Source: Candidatus Acetothermia bacterium JdFR-48 (GTDB lineage Bacteria; Bipolaricaulota; Bipolaricaulia; Bipolaricaulales; Bipolaricaulaceae). From it: a stretch of 54,986 bases of DNA. The stretch spans positions 1-54,986 of the forward strand of contig MTNJ01000049.1 of assembly GCA_002011425.1 (NCBI GenBank), written 5' to 3'. Position numbers and translations under genes: made by a program. Positions 17,094 through 24,926 of this stretch are shown in pieces. Each line of letters begins with the position of its first letter. Within the stretch, counting starts at the first letter, position 1. The notes under the pieces are model-generated. The model was not told where the DNA came from, did not search any database, and saw nothing but the letters and a program-made list of their open reading frames with translations.

Positions 17094-18464
17094 ATGCGTA
17101 AATTGCTACTTGGACTTCTGATCTTTGGGCTTGCGGCTGGTCTTGTAGCAGCACAGGAGATCAAAGTTATCACCATCAAGGCTTGGACCGTCGGTCCGGA
17201 TGATCCTTCCATCACCCGCAAACTGAACCTCGAGGCCGCCGTCGAGAGGTTGAACAAGTACCTGGAGGTCATCGGCGCCAACGTCCGCGTCGAGATCGAG
17301 GCCACCTTCGTCACCACGAGCTGGAGCGATTACAAGCGGGCCAACCTCCTGGCCCTCCAGTCCGGTGATCCCGCGAAGATCGCGGACATCATCGTAACCG
17401 GCCACGAGGACATCGGCCCTTATGCCGAGGCAGGCTATATCGTCCCCTTGGATGATTTCATCGCCAAGTACCCGGAGGTATATGAAGACTTCTTCTCAGC
17501 CCTCTGGGAGTCCTGCACGTACAAGGGCAAGATTTGGGGTATCCCGCAGGACACCGAGGCCCGCATGTTCTACTATCGCAAGGACCTCCTCAAGGCCGCC
17601 GGGTACTCCGAGGAGTTCATCGAGTCCATCCCCGCCAAGGTGGTGGCCGGCGAGTTCACCCTGGACGATCTCGTGGCCCTCGGCCAAAAGCTCCTCGAAG
17701 CCGGCGTCGTGGACGAGACCATGGCCATCTGGCATCGACCCACTCCGGGTACCGACTGGTTCCAATTCATCTACACCTTCGGCGGTGAGCTTTTCGATCC
17801 CGAGACCGGAAAGCTCGTGGTGGACAAGTCCGCCACCCTCGCCCTCTTCAGGTTCATGAAGAAGCTCGTGGACCTCAAGCTCACCCCGAGCGCCATGTCC
17901 CAGATCTCTTGGCCCGAAATCCACACCAACTTCTCCGGCGGCAAGGTCGGCATCAATCTCACCGGCGGCTCCTGGAACTTCGCCGAATGGCAGCACGCTC
18001 CTTACAACAAGAGCTTCGACTACCTCTGGGAGAACATCGGCTTCGCTCCCATCCCCGCTGCGGAGAAGGGCGGGAAGCCGGTCTCCGTCTCCCACCCGCT
18101 GGTCCACGTGATCACGGCCGCATCCCAGCACAAGGAACTCGCGTTCCTGATCGTCACATTGGCCTCCGCGGTTGATCTGAACACCCGCCACGCGCTCCAG
18201 TCCGGCCACCTGGCGATCCGCCGCTCACAGCTCTCCTTCGCTCCCTATGCCGCCGACATCTTCGCCAAGACCGTGTCCGAGCTGTGCGCGCCCTTCGCGC
18301 GGTTCAGCCCCAACCATCCGAAGGCCCCATTCTATTGGGAGACCCTCTTCCGCGACGGCATCGTCCCCGTGGAGGTCGGCGCTCTCAGCCCTGAGGACGC
18401 CCTCGAGCACTTCGTCAAGCGCATGCAGACCGAGCTCGGCGACGAGGTGATCATCCGCGAGTGA
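17094..18464 (+). CDS. ABC transporter extracellular solute-binding protein, family 1
   Basis: 456 residues. The signal peptide LLLGLLIFGLAAGLVAAQ ends in a signal-peptidase I site, without a lipobox Cys, so the protein is soluble in the periplasm. The family 1 fold is seen in TSWSDYKRANLLALQSGDPA, AGYIVPLDDFIAKYPEVY, GKIWGIPQDTEARMFYYRKD and FSGGKVGINLTGGSWNFAEW. It captures a carbohydrate or glycerophosphodiester-type solute. It is first in the operon with its own strong promoter and a terminator after it, which should give excess binding protein over the membrane parts. The ligand is unknown; the GH130 and GDPD genes just upstream offer two options. Confidence 0.92.
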   Translation: MRKLLLGLLIFGLAAGLVAAQEIKVITIKAWTVGPDDPSITRKLNLEAAVERLNKYLEVIGANVRVEIEATFVTTSWSDYKRANLLALQSGDPAKIADIIVTGHEDIGPYAEAGYIVPLDDFIAKYPEVYEDFFSALWESCTYKGKIWGIPQDTEARMFYYRKDLLKAAGYSEEFIESIPAKVVAGEFTLDDLVALGQKLLEAGVVDETMAIWHRPTPGTDWFQFIYTFGGELFDPETGKLVVDKSATLALFRFMKKLVDLKLTPSAMSQISWPEIHTNFSGGKVGINLTGGSWNFAEWQHAPYNKSFDYLWENIGFAPIPAAEKGGKPVSVSHPLVHVITAASQHKELAFLIVTLASAVDLNTRHALQSGHLAIRRSQLSFAPYAADIFAKTVSELCAPFARFSPNHPKAPFYWETLFRDGIVPVEVGALSPEDALEHFVKRMQTELGDEVIIRE

Positions 18465-18481
18465 CGTAGACCCGGACGAGA

Positions 18482-18516
18482 GGCCCCGCCCCTTTTCAAT
18501 GGGGCGGGGCCTTTTT
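18482..18516 (+). terminator. Intrinsic terminator after the binding-protein gene
   Basis: A perfect 11-base-pair stem GGCCCCGCCCC/GGGGCGGGGCC with loop TTTTCAAT is followed by TTTTT. It sits inside the operon, between the binding-protein and permease genes. Confidence 0.9.
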
Positions 18517-18521
18517 ATAAT
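18493..18521 (+). promoter_or_regulatory. Candidate promoter embedded in the terminator, serving the permease genes
   Basis: TATAAT (18516-18521) overlaps the last U of the terminator tract. TTTTCA in the terminator loop (18493-18498) lies 17 bases upstream as a partial -35 box. The expected transcript start (about 18528) is at the GTG start codon at 18530. Confidence 0.55.
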
Positions 18522-18529
18522 CCCTTGCC

Positions 18530-19471
18530 GTGGGAAATAAATCTTCGAGGATTCCCAGGAAGAGCGGACGTACCAAAGGCAACTTTCAGGCCTTTTTGTT
18601 TTTGCTCCCCGGGATTCTCCTCATCTTCCTCTTTTTCCTCGCCCCGGTGGTCATCACCGCGGTGATGGGGTTCACCAACATGGATTACCGCTTCCAGTGG
18701 AACTTCGTCGGGTTCGGGAACTTCTTCCGCATGAGCGATGACTTCCTCGTCCCCAAGATTCTCGTCAACACCCTCGTCTATACCTTCGGAACACTGGCGA
18801 TCTTTAACGTCACCTTCGGGCTCATATTGGCCCTCCTCACGACGAGTATCAGTGAACGGGTGGGGCTCTTCTTCAGGGCGTTATGGCTCCTCCCCCGGTT
18901 CACGCCCCCTGTGGTGTACGCGGCCATTTGGCTCTGGATCCTCTCTCCCACGCGGAACGGACTTTTGAACGGACTCAGGGTCGCCATGGGGCTCAATCCC
19001 ATCGCCTGGATCTCCGAGTATCCCTGGGGCGTGATCATCGTCACCAATGGGATCATCGGGGCGTCCATGGGGATGTTGATCTTCGCCTCGGCGATAAAGG
19101 CCATCCCCCGCGATTACCTGTGGGCGGCGCGGGTGGACGGCGCCTCCTGGTTCCAGGAGGTACGGCATATCGTCCTTCCCCTCATCCGTTGGCCCCTCAT
19201 GTTCATCACGGCCTATCAGACCCTCTCCCTCCTCACCTCTTACGAGTACATCCTCCTCATCACCCAGGGAGGCCCGTTCCACGCTTCCGAGGTGTGGTCC
19301 CTTTACGCTTACAACAAGGCCTTCAGTGCGTACGCGGGGACCTATGAGTTCGGCTATGCCGCCGCCTTGGCCACCGTATTGGTCCTCATCGGGACGGTGG
19401 CGTCCATCGCCTATTGGAAGATGTTCCGGTTCCGTGAAATGATGGCGCCACCACGGATAGAGGTGTCCTGA
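18530..19471 (+). CDS. Carbohydrate ABC transporter permease (MalF/UgpA type)
   Basis: 313 residues with about six membrane segments (first FLFLLPGILLIFLFFLAPVV) and the EAA loop ARVDGASWFQEVRHIVLPLI that contacts the ATPase. It forms half of the inner-membrane channel. The in-frame sequence upstream meets a TAA at 18518, and the only near start is GTG at 18530, which has no Shine-Dalgarno. The perfect TATAAT eight bases before it suggests a leaderless message. Its stop overlaps the next ATG by one base. Confidence 0.92.
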   Translation: MGNKSSRIPRKSGRTKGNFQAFLFLLPGILLIFLFFLAPVVITAVMGFTNMDYRFQWNFVGFGNFFRMSDDFLVPKILVNTLVYTFGTLAIFNVTFGLILALLTTSISERVGLFFRALWLLPRFTPPVVYAAIWLWILSPTRNGLLNGLRVAMGLNPIAWISEYPWGVIIVTNGIIGASMGMLIFASAIKAIPRDYLWAARVDGASWFQEVRHIVLPLIRWPLMFITAYQTLSLLTSYEYILLITQGGPFHASEVWSLYAYNKAFSAYAGTYEFGYAAALATVLVLIGTVASIAYWKMFRFREMMAPPRIEVS

Positions 19472-20349
19472 TGGCACAGCGAAAGTTCACCCCAGGCTCG
19501 CTCGAGCGCGAACGGAGGAAGCAAAGGATCCTCCGGGTCTCCATGTACCTCTTTCTGATCGCGGCTTCCCTCCCCATCGTGATCGGGTACCTGTGGCTCT
19601 TCGTCGGTGCCTTCACGGGGAACTTGGTCTATGGCCTCGTGCCCCAGAGCTTCACCGTGGAGAACTGGAGCTTTTTGTGGGACCCCCCCTCTCCCGCCTG
19701 GCCCGATATTTGGCGCACGTTCTTCAATACGTTCTTCCTCGCGGCGGGCGTCACCTTGATCATGGTGGTGGTCTCCACCTCCGCCGCTTATGTCGTGTCG
19801 CGGATGTATTTCCCGGGCCGCTCCATGATCTTGGCCTCTACTTTGATCCTGCACGCCTTTCCCGCCATCACCCTTCTCATCGCCCTCTACTACATCCTGC
19901 GCACGTTGGGGCTTCTGGACTCGCTATGGGGGGTTATCCTCGTCCGGGCAGGGTTGATGGTTCCCTTCGGGATTTGGGTGATGAAGGGCTTCTTCGACGA
20001 CATCCCGTGGGACATCGAGATGTCGGCCTTGATCGATGGAGCCACTCGGTTCCAGACCTTCTGGAAAGTGATGCTACCATTGGTGAAGCCCGGGATCGCC
20101 GCCATTGCGGTGTTCGCGTTCATGGCCGGCTGGGCCGAATACATCTTCCTCGTCACCTTCGTGCGTGATCCCAATAGCTGGACGCTGAGCTCCTACATAA
20201 ACGCCATCATCGGGAACTATCGGTTCACGAACTACGGACTACTGGCGGCCGTTTCGCTCTTCTATATGTTCCCCGTCCTCCTCTTCTTCCTCCTCACCCA
20301 GAAGCTCCTCATGAAGGTGACGGTAGGCGGGATAAAGGGAGGGAGGTAA
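19471..20349 (+). CDS. Carbohydrate ABC transporter permease (MalG/UgpE type)
   Basis: 292 residues, about six membrane segments (MYLFLIAASLPIVIGYLWLF onward) and the EAA loop MSALIDGATRFQTFWKVMLP. It pairs with the preceding permease. Start and stop are coupled as TGATG. The C-terminus, LLFFLLTQKLLMKVTVGGIKG, matches the MalG-type ending. Confidence 0.92.
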   Translation: MAQRKFTPGSLERERRKQRILRVSMYLFLIAASLPIVIGYLWLFVGAFTGNLVYGLVPQSFTVENWSFLWDPPSPAWPDIWRTFFNTFFLAAGVTLIMVVVSTSAAYVVSRMYFPGRSMILASTLILHAFPAITLLIALYYILRTLGLLDSLWGVILVRAGLMVPFGIWVMKGFFDDIPWDIEMSALIDGATRFQTFWKVMLPLVKPGIAAIAVFAFMAGWAEYIFLVTFVRDPNSWTLSSYINAIIGNYRFTNYGLLAAVSLFYMFPVLLFFLLTQKLLMKVTVGGIKGGR

Positions 20350-20370
20350 AATTACGGGGTCTTCAAGATC

Positions 20371-21480
20371 ATGGCATCGATCAAGCTCGAGCAGCTGACG
20401 AAGAGGTTCGGCAAGGTTGTCGCCGTAAACAACCTCAACCTTGAGGTGAAGGACGGGGAATTCATCGCCCTCCTCGGCCCCTCCGGATGCGGTAAGACCA
20501 CCACCCTCCTCATGATCGCCGGGATCTACCGCCCCACCCAGGGAAAGATCTACTTCGACGATGTCCTCGTGAACGATGTAGCTCCCAAAGACCGCTACGT
20601 GGGTCTCGTGTTCCAGTCCTACGCCCTTTACCCCCACATGAAGGTCTACGATAACATCGCCTTCCCTTTGAAGCTCGCCAAGGTCCCGCGGAAGGAGATC
20701 GACCGCAAGGTTTACGAGGTCGCCAAACTCACCAAGATCGAGGAACTCCTCGATCGAATGCCGGGTCAGCTCTCGGGAGGCCAGCAGCAACGTGTGGCCC
20801 TCTGTCGCGCTTTAGTGAAGGAGCCGGAGATCCTCCTCCTCGACGAGCCCCTTTCGAACCTGGACGCACGGCTTCGGATCGAGACCCGAGCCGAGATAAA
20901 GCGCCTCCAGCGCGAACTCGGCATCACAACGATCCTGGTCACCCACGATCAGGTGGAGGCCCTGACGATGTCGGAGCGCGTGGCGGTAATGCACGCCGGG
21001 GTCCTCCAGCAATATGGGCCACCGGACGAACTCTACGACCGGCCGCGGAACCTCTTCGTCGCCTCCTTCATCGGCGACCCCCCCATGAACCTGATCCCGG
21101 TGGAACTCGAGCGTACGGATGGGAGACTTCGACTCGTGGCCGACAGCTTCGTGCTCCCGCTCGCGGAGGAATGGGAGAATATGTTGGGACAAATTCCCGA
21201 GGCGTCTTTCACCCTTGGGGTTCGTCCCGAGGATGTGCGGATCTCTACTGAAGAGAAGGCCAATGCCCTGCTCGGTGAGGTTTTCCTCACCGAGCCCTTG
21301 GGGGGTGGAACGTTGGTCCATTTTATGTTCGGAGAGATCTCCTTCAGGGTCCTGGCTTCCCGGGAGATCAAGATGGACGTGGGCGACAAGTTCTGGCTGG
21401 TTCCCGACCAAAGTAAACTCCATATTTTCACAAAGGACGGCCTTTCCGTACGGGAGGTGGGGCGGCGAGATGCTCAATAA
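20371..21480 (+). CDS. Carbohydrate ABC transporter ATP-binding protein (MalK/UgpC type)
   Basis: 369 residues. Walker A GPSGCGKTTTLLMIAG, Q-loop FQSYALYPHMKV, signature LSGGQQQRVALCRALV, Walker B LLLDEPLSNLDA and TILVTHDQVEALTMSERV are intact. A C-terminal OB/TOBE region (about residues 235-365, LGVRPEDVRIS) is the regulatory domain of this class. It energises the importer encoded just upstream. Its last 11 bases overlap the next gene. Confidence 0.93.
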   Translation: MASIKLEQLTKRFGKVVAVNNLNLEVKDGEFIALLGPSGCGKTTTLLMIAGIYRPTQGKIYFDDVLVNDVAPKDRYVGLVFQSYALYPHMKVYDNIAFPLKLAKVPRKEIDRKVYEVAKLTKIEELLDRMPGQLSGGQQQRVALCRALVKEPEILLLDEPLSNLDARLRIETRAEIKRLQRELGITTILVTHDQVEALTMSERVAVMHAGVLQQYGPPDELYDRPRNLFVASFIGDPPMNLIPVELERTDGRLRLVADSFVLPLAEEWENMLGQIPEASFTLGVRPEDVRISTEEKANALLGEVFLTEPLGGGTLVHFMFGEISFRVLASREIKMDVGDKFWLVPDQSKLHIFTKDGLSVREVGRRDAQ

Positions 21481-22135
21481 GGACGATCGCGAAAGGGCTC
21501 TTAAACACGCGCCGATCCTGCGCTTCGATGAGCGTGAACCATTTCTTCCGGTGAAGGTCGGGGTCGAGGTCTTCCACAAGCCCGAGAGGTCTCCCTCCTT
21601 CCCCAGGATCGTGGACGTTCCCGAGAACGCCTCATACACGGTCGAGTACGCCATCTGGTGGGATTGGGACATCCAACACCTGTACGAGCTCGAGCACGTG
21701 TGGGTCTCGGTGGATGAAGACGAGAAGGTCGTGAACGTCGAGGCGAGCTGGCACGGGACCTATCGGCGTTTCCCCTTCTGGAAAGAAGAAAATGGGCATC
21801 CGGTCCTCTATTCGCAACCCGGGAAGCATGCCTTGGCCTTCGACCCGCGGGAGTTCCCGGTTATGGACACGATCGAGGCCTGTACTTCTCAGGCAGGCTC
21901 CATGGGCCTATTAGTGAAGGACGTCTTCGTGAAGGAATTCCCCACGAAGACGAAGGACCTCGATCGGGCCGTAGAGAGCTATTTGAAGACCAAGGCCTTC
22001 CAGCCCACCTTCAAATTCGAAAAGATATACCACTTTCCAGACGACGCATTCATGAATTGGCACGAACTCAAGGGGTACATCCCAAAACGGGTCAAGGAGA
22101 TCGTCTCCCAACTCTCTCTCCAGAAGCAGAAATAA
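21470..22135 (+). CDS. Conserved hypothetical protein at the end of the ABC importer operon
   Basis: 221 residues from ATG 21470, preceded by GGGAGGTGGGG; it overlaps the ATPase gene by 11 bases, so translation is coupled. There is no signal peptide. The sequence is rich in aromatic and acidic residues (EYAIWWDWDIQHLYELEHVW, VNVEASWHGTYRR, HPVLYSQPGKHALAF). I do not recognise a family with certainty. Placement implies a role in handling the transported solute, such as a hydrolase or binding accessory. The His-rich WWDWDIQHLYELEH segment could bind a metal. Confidence 0.8.
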   Translation: MLNKDDRERALKHAPILRFDEREPFLPVKVGVEVFHKPERSPSFPRIVDVPENASYTVEYAIWWDWDIQHLYELEHVWVSVDEDEKVVNVEASWHGTYRRFPFWKEENGHPVLYSQPGKHALAFDPREFPVMDTIEACTSQAGSMGLLVKDVFVKEFPTKTKDLDRAVESYLKTKAFQPTFKFEKIYHFPDDAFMNWHELKGYIPKRVKEIVSQLSLQKQK

Positions 22136-22160
22136 GGCCCGCCGGGAAACGAGGCGGGCC
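22136..22160. terminator. Hairpin between convergent genes
   Basis: GGCCCGCC and GGCGGGCC form an 8-base-pair stem with a 9-base loop directly after the TAA at 22135. It has no U-tract. A second GC-rich repeat, GGGC/GCCC, follows near 22175. It probably ends both the importer operon and the opposing gene. Confidence 0.55.
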
Positions 22161-22189
22161 TCATCCGCACACGAGGGCTCCGGCGCCCT

Positions 22190-23836
22190 TCAGCGCCTGA
22201 CCTCGATGTAGAGGTGCCGCTTGATCTCCTGCTTCGTGGACTTGGCGAAGGGTTTGTCCACGAGGTCGATGTCTTCCTTGCTCTTTATACGCTTGAAGAC
22301 GGCGAGGTTTCGCTGTGCCTCACGGATCCTCTCCCAGATCAGGTCCTTCGCTTCTTCCTCCTCGGTGATTCCCTGTTCCCGCAGGACGTCCCAGTTCGGA
22401 TAGATCAGGGCCGCCACCACCACCTTGTCCTGACGCCGTGCCTCGAAGACCATGACCTCCTCGATCTCGGGGATTCGGGCGAGCTCCCACTCCACCTCTT
22501 CGGGGTACACGTTTTTTCCGGATTCGAGGACGATCACGTTCTTCTTGCGGCCGGCGAGGTAGAGCCTGCCGCGCCAGTCGAGCTTCCCCAGGTCACCGGT
22601 GCGGAACCAACCCTCGGGGGTGAGGACCTCTTTCGTGCGCTTGGGATTGCGGTAGTAGCCCATCATCACATTGGGTCCCCGCGCTAAGACTTCGCCATAG
22701 CCGTCCGGCCCGGGATCCTCGATCTTGATCTCCACCCCCGGTAGTGGCACCCCCACGGTCCCCGCTTGACGGGCGAAGGGCTTGCTGAAGGTAAGGACCG
22801 GTGCGGTCTCGGTGAGGCCGTACCCTTGGATGATTCCCAACCCCATGCGGCGCAGGCCCTTGGCGACACGGGGATCGAGGGGAGCCCCCCCGGAGACGAA
22901 GAACCGGAACTCGGGGGAGAGGAGCTTCTTCCTGAGTGCCTTCCCGATGAGCTTCGGGGCCACGTAGTAGAGGACCTTACGGACCGTGTTGGACTTTATG
23001 TTCTCCTCGATCCTCCGCCACATGGCATGGAAGAGCTTGGGGACGCCGATGAGGATCGTGAAGTGAGAGCGGCGGGCGATCTCGATGAGGTTCCGATAGT
23101 CGTCGGTATAGAGGGTGGTCGCCCCGACTGAGAGGGGGGCGATGAAGGTCGCGGTGAGGCCATAGATGTGGTACCAGGGGACGATAGATACCACCCGGTC
23201 CTCAGGCCCCACCTTGATGCTCTCGGTCACGGCGATGACGTTGGAGGTGATGTTACGGTGGGAGAGCATGACCCCCTTGGCGTCGCCGGTGGTGCCCGAG
23301 GTGTACATGAGGAGCGCCAGTTCCTCGGGATCGGGCTTGGCGTCGGCAGGTTCGAGCACCTCGTCGGGGACCAGCTCCCAAATGTGAGGGACCCCTTCCT
23401 CCACCTCCAGGGCGTAAACACCCCTCAGGGACGCCACCTCATCGGCCAAACCGGAGAACTCCTCAAACCGGTGGGGGGCAACGAACAGGAGCTTCGCCTC
23501 GGCCTCGTTCAGGATCCTCTGCACCTCCCCCCTCTGGAGCTCCGCGTCCAGGGGCACGACCACTGCCCCGGCCCGCAACGCCGCAAAGAAGGAAACGGCC
23601 CAGCCCAACGAGGGCTTGGAGATTATGGCCACTCGGTCTCCGGGATTGATCTCCCTCGCTATCCAGAGACCGAAGCGCCCTGCCAGATCCCAGAGCTTCC
23701 CATAAGAGAGCTCTTTGTATTCGATCCGATGCCCCCTGATCTTCGGTATCCGGATCGCCATCTTGCGGGGGTGCTCACGCACGGCCCGCTCCACGAGCTC
23801 TTGAACGGTGGGATACGTCCTCTCCCGTCTCGCCAC
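22190..23836 (-). CDS. AMP-dependent acyl-CoA synthetase (long-chain type)
   Basis: 548 residues. The ATP/AMP motif LLMYTSGTTGDAKGVMLSHR, GYGLTETAPVLTFS, GWFRTGDLGKLDWRGRLYL and RKKNVIVLESGKNVYPEEVE identify the ANL superfamily, close to FadD/long-chain acyl-CoA ligases. It activates a carboxylic acid to acyl-AMP and then acyl-CoA. The start is GTG at 23836 after GGAGGGGGTGAACC. No beta-oxidation genes are nearby. The NVYPEEVE motif is typical of bacterial AMP-ligases, so other carboxylic acid substrates are possible. Confidence 0.9.
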   Translation of the reverse strand: MARRERTYPTVQELVERAVREHPRKMAIRIPKIRGHRIEYKELSYGKLWDLAGRFGLWIAREINPGDRVAIISKPSLGWAVSFFAALRAGAVVVPLDAELQRGEVQRILNEAEAKLLFVAPHRFEEFSGLADEVASLRGVYALEVEEGVPHIWELVPDEVLEPADAKPDPEELALLMYTSGTTGDAKGVMLSHRNITSNVIAVTESIKVGPEDRVVSIVPWYHIYGLTATFIAPLSVGATTLYTDDYRNLIEIARRSHFTILIGVPKLFHAMWRRIEENIKSNTVRKVLYYVAPKLIGKALRKKLLSPEFRFFVSGGAPLDPRVAKGLRRMGLGIIQGYGLTETAPVLTFSKPFARQAGTVGVPLPGVEIKIEDPGPDGYGEVLARGPNVMMGYYRNPKRTKEVLTPEGWFRTGDLGKLDWRGRLYLAGRKKNVIVLESGKNVYPEEVEWELARIPEIEEVMVFEARRQDKVVVAALIYPNWDVLREQGITEEEEAKDLIWERIREAQRNLAVFKRIKSKEDIDLVDKPFAKSTKQEIKRHLYIEVRR

Positions 23837-23850
23837 GGTTCACCCCCTCC

Positions 23851-24816
23851 TCAATTTACGCCCCGCCCGGACTTCGTGTCCAGGATGTACTCGTGAGCCC
23901 TCAGGGCCGCAATGGCCCCCTCGGCAGCCGAAATCACCGCCTGGGCGTAACGACCCACGGGCTTCCGTACGTCCCCGGCGGCAAAGACCCCCGGCTGACT
24001 CGTCCGCATCCAAACGTCCGTCTTGATATATCCCCGCTCGTCGAGTTCAACCACACCTCTAAGCCAATCGGTGGCGGGGCGGTACCCGATCTTCACGAAC
24101 ACTCCATCCACGGGGAAGGGGCGGAGCTCCCCGGTCCCGAGGTCCCGGAGCACCACCTCCCGTACCACGCCATCGCCGCGGACCTCCTCAACCACCACGT
24201 TCCAGAGGAACTCGATCTTGGGGTGGGAAAAGGCACGCTCCCGAAGCACCGCCTCAGCCCGGATGGCATGAGGGTCGTCCTCAGGGTGGCGTACAGCCAC
24301 ATAGACCTTCTCACAGATGTCGGCCAAATAGAGGGCCTCTTCCAGGGCTGTGTCGCCGGCACCCACCATGAGCACGGTCTTCCCGCGGAAGAAGAACCCG
24401 TCACAGGTGGCACAGTAACAGACTCCTCGGCCTCTGAACTCCCGCGCCCCCTTAACGGGGAGCTCTTTGGGGATCCCCCCTGTGGCAATGATCACGGCCC
24501 GCGCGGAGATCTCGCCGGAGTCAGTTTCCACAGCCCAGTGATCTCCCTCACGCCTGAGGCCCCTCGCCTCGGAACGGCGAAACTCACCCCCTAAGTTTGT
24601 GAACTGTCTCCGCATCCTCTCCCCAAGCTCGGGGCCGGGAATCGGCTCGGGGAACCCCGGGTAGTTCTCTACCGCGATGGCCTCGGCGAGCTGCCCCCCC
24701 GCCACGGCCTTCTCCAGGATCACGGTGTCCAACCCGGCCCGTTTTGCGTAGATCCCGGCCGCGAGGCCCGCCGGTCCTCCTCCGACGATGACCACATCCC
24801 AGATCTTCCCGTTCAT
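23851..24816 (-). CDS. trxB: Thioredoxin reductase (NADPH/FAD pyridine nucleotide-disulfide oxidoreductase)
   Basis: 321 residues from the ATG at 24816, preceded by AAAGGGA; an in-frame TTG nine codons upstream is less likely. FAD-binding VVIVGGGPAGLAAGIYAKRA, redox-active CATC within VCYCATCDGFF, NAD(P)-binding VLMVGAGDTALEEALYL and GVFAAGDVRKP are all present. The protein reduces thioredoxin or a related protein. It precedes the acyl-CoA synthetase by 14 bases. A TATAAT box on the minus strand (24852-24847) gives a leader of about 25 bases. Confidence 0.92.
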   Translation of the reverse strand: MNGKIWDVVIVGGGPAGLAAGIYAKRAGLDTVILEKAVAGGQLAEAIAVENYPGFPEPIPGPELGERMRRQFTNLGGEFRRSEARGLRREGDHWAVETDSGEISARAVIIATGGIPKELPVKGAREFRGRGVCYCATCDGFFFRGKTVLMVGAGDTALEEALYLADICEKVYVAVRHPEDDPHAIRAEAVLRERAFSHPKIEFLWNVVVEEVRGDGVVREVVLRDLGTGELRPFPVDGVFVKIGYRPATDWLRGVVELDERGYIKTDVWMRTSQPGVFAAGDVRKPVGRYAQAVISAAEGAIAALRAHEYILDTKSGRGVN

Positions 24817-24926
24817 TCCCTTTCCACCTGGGCCTTTTCGCAAATCATTATAATTCCAAATTGTACCTCGGGGGTTTCGTATGCCCTTGCCGAAGGGTAC
24901 CCCCTTGGATAGGGTACAAATTGAAG

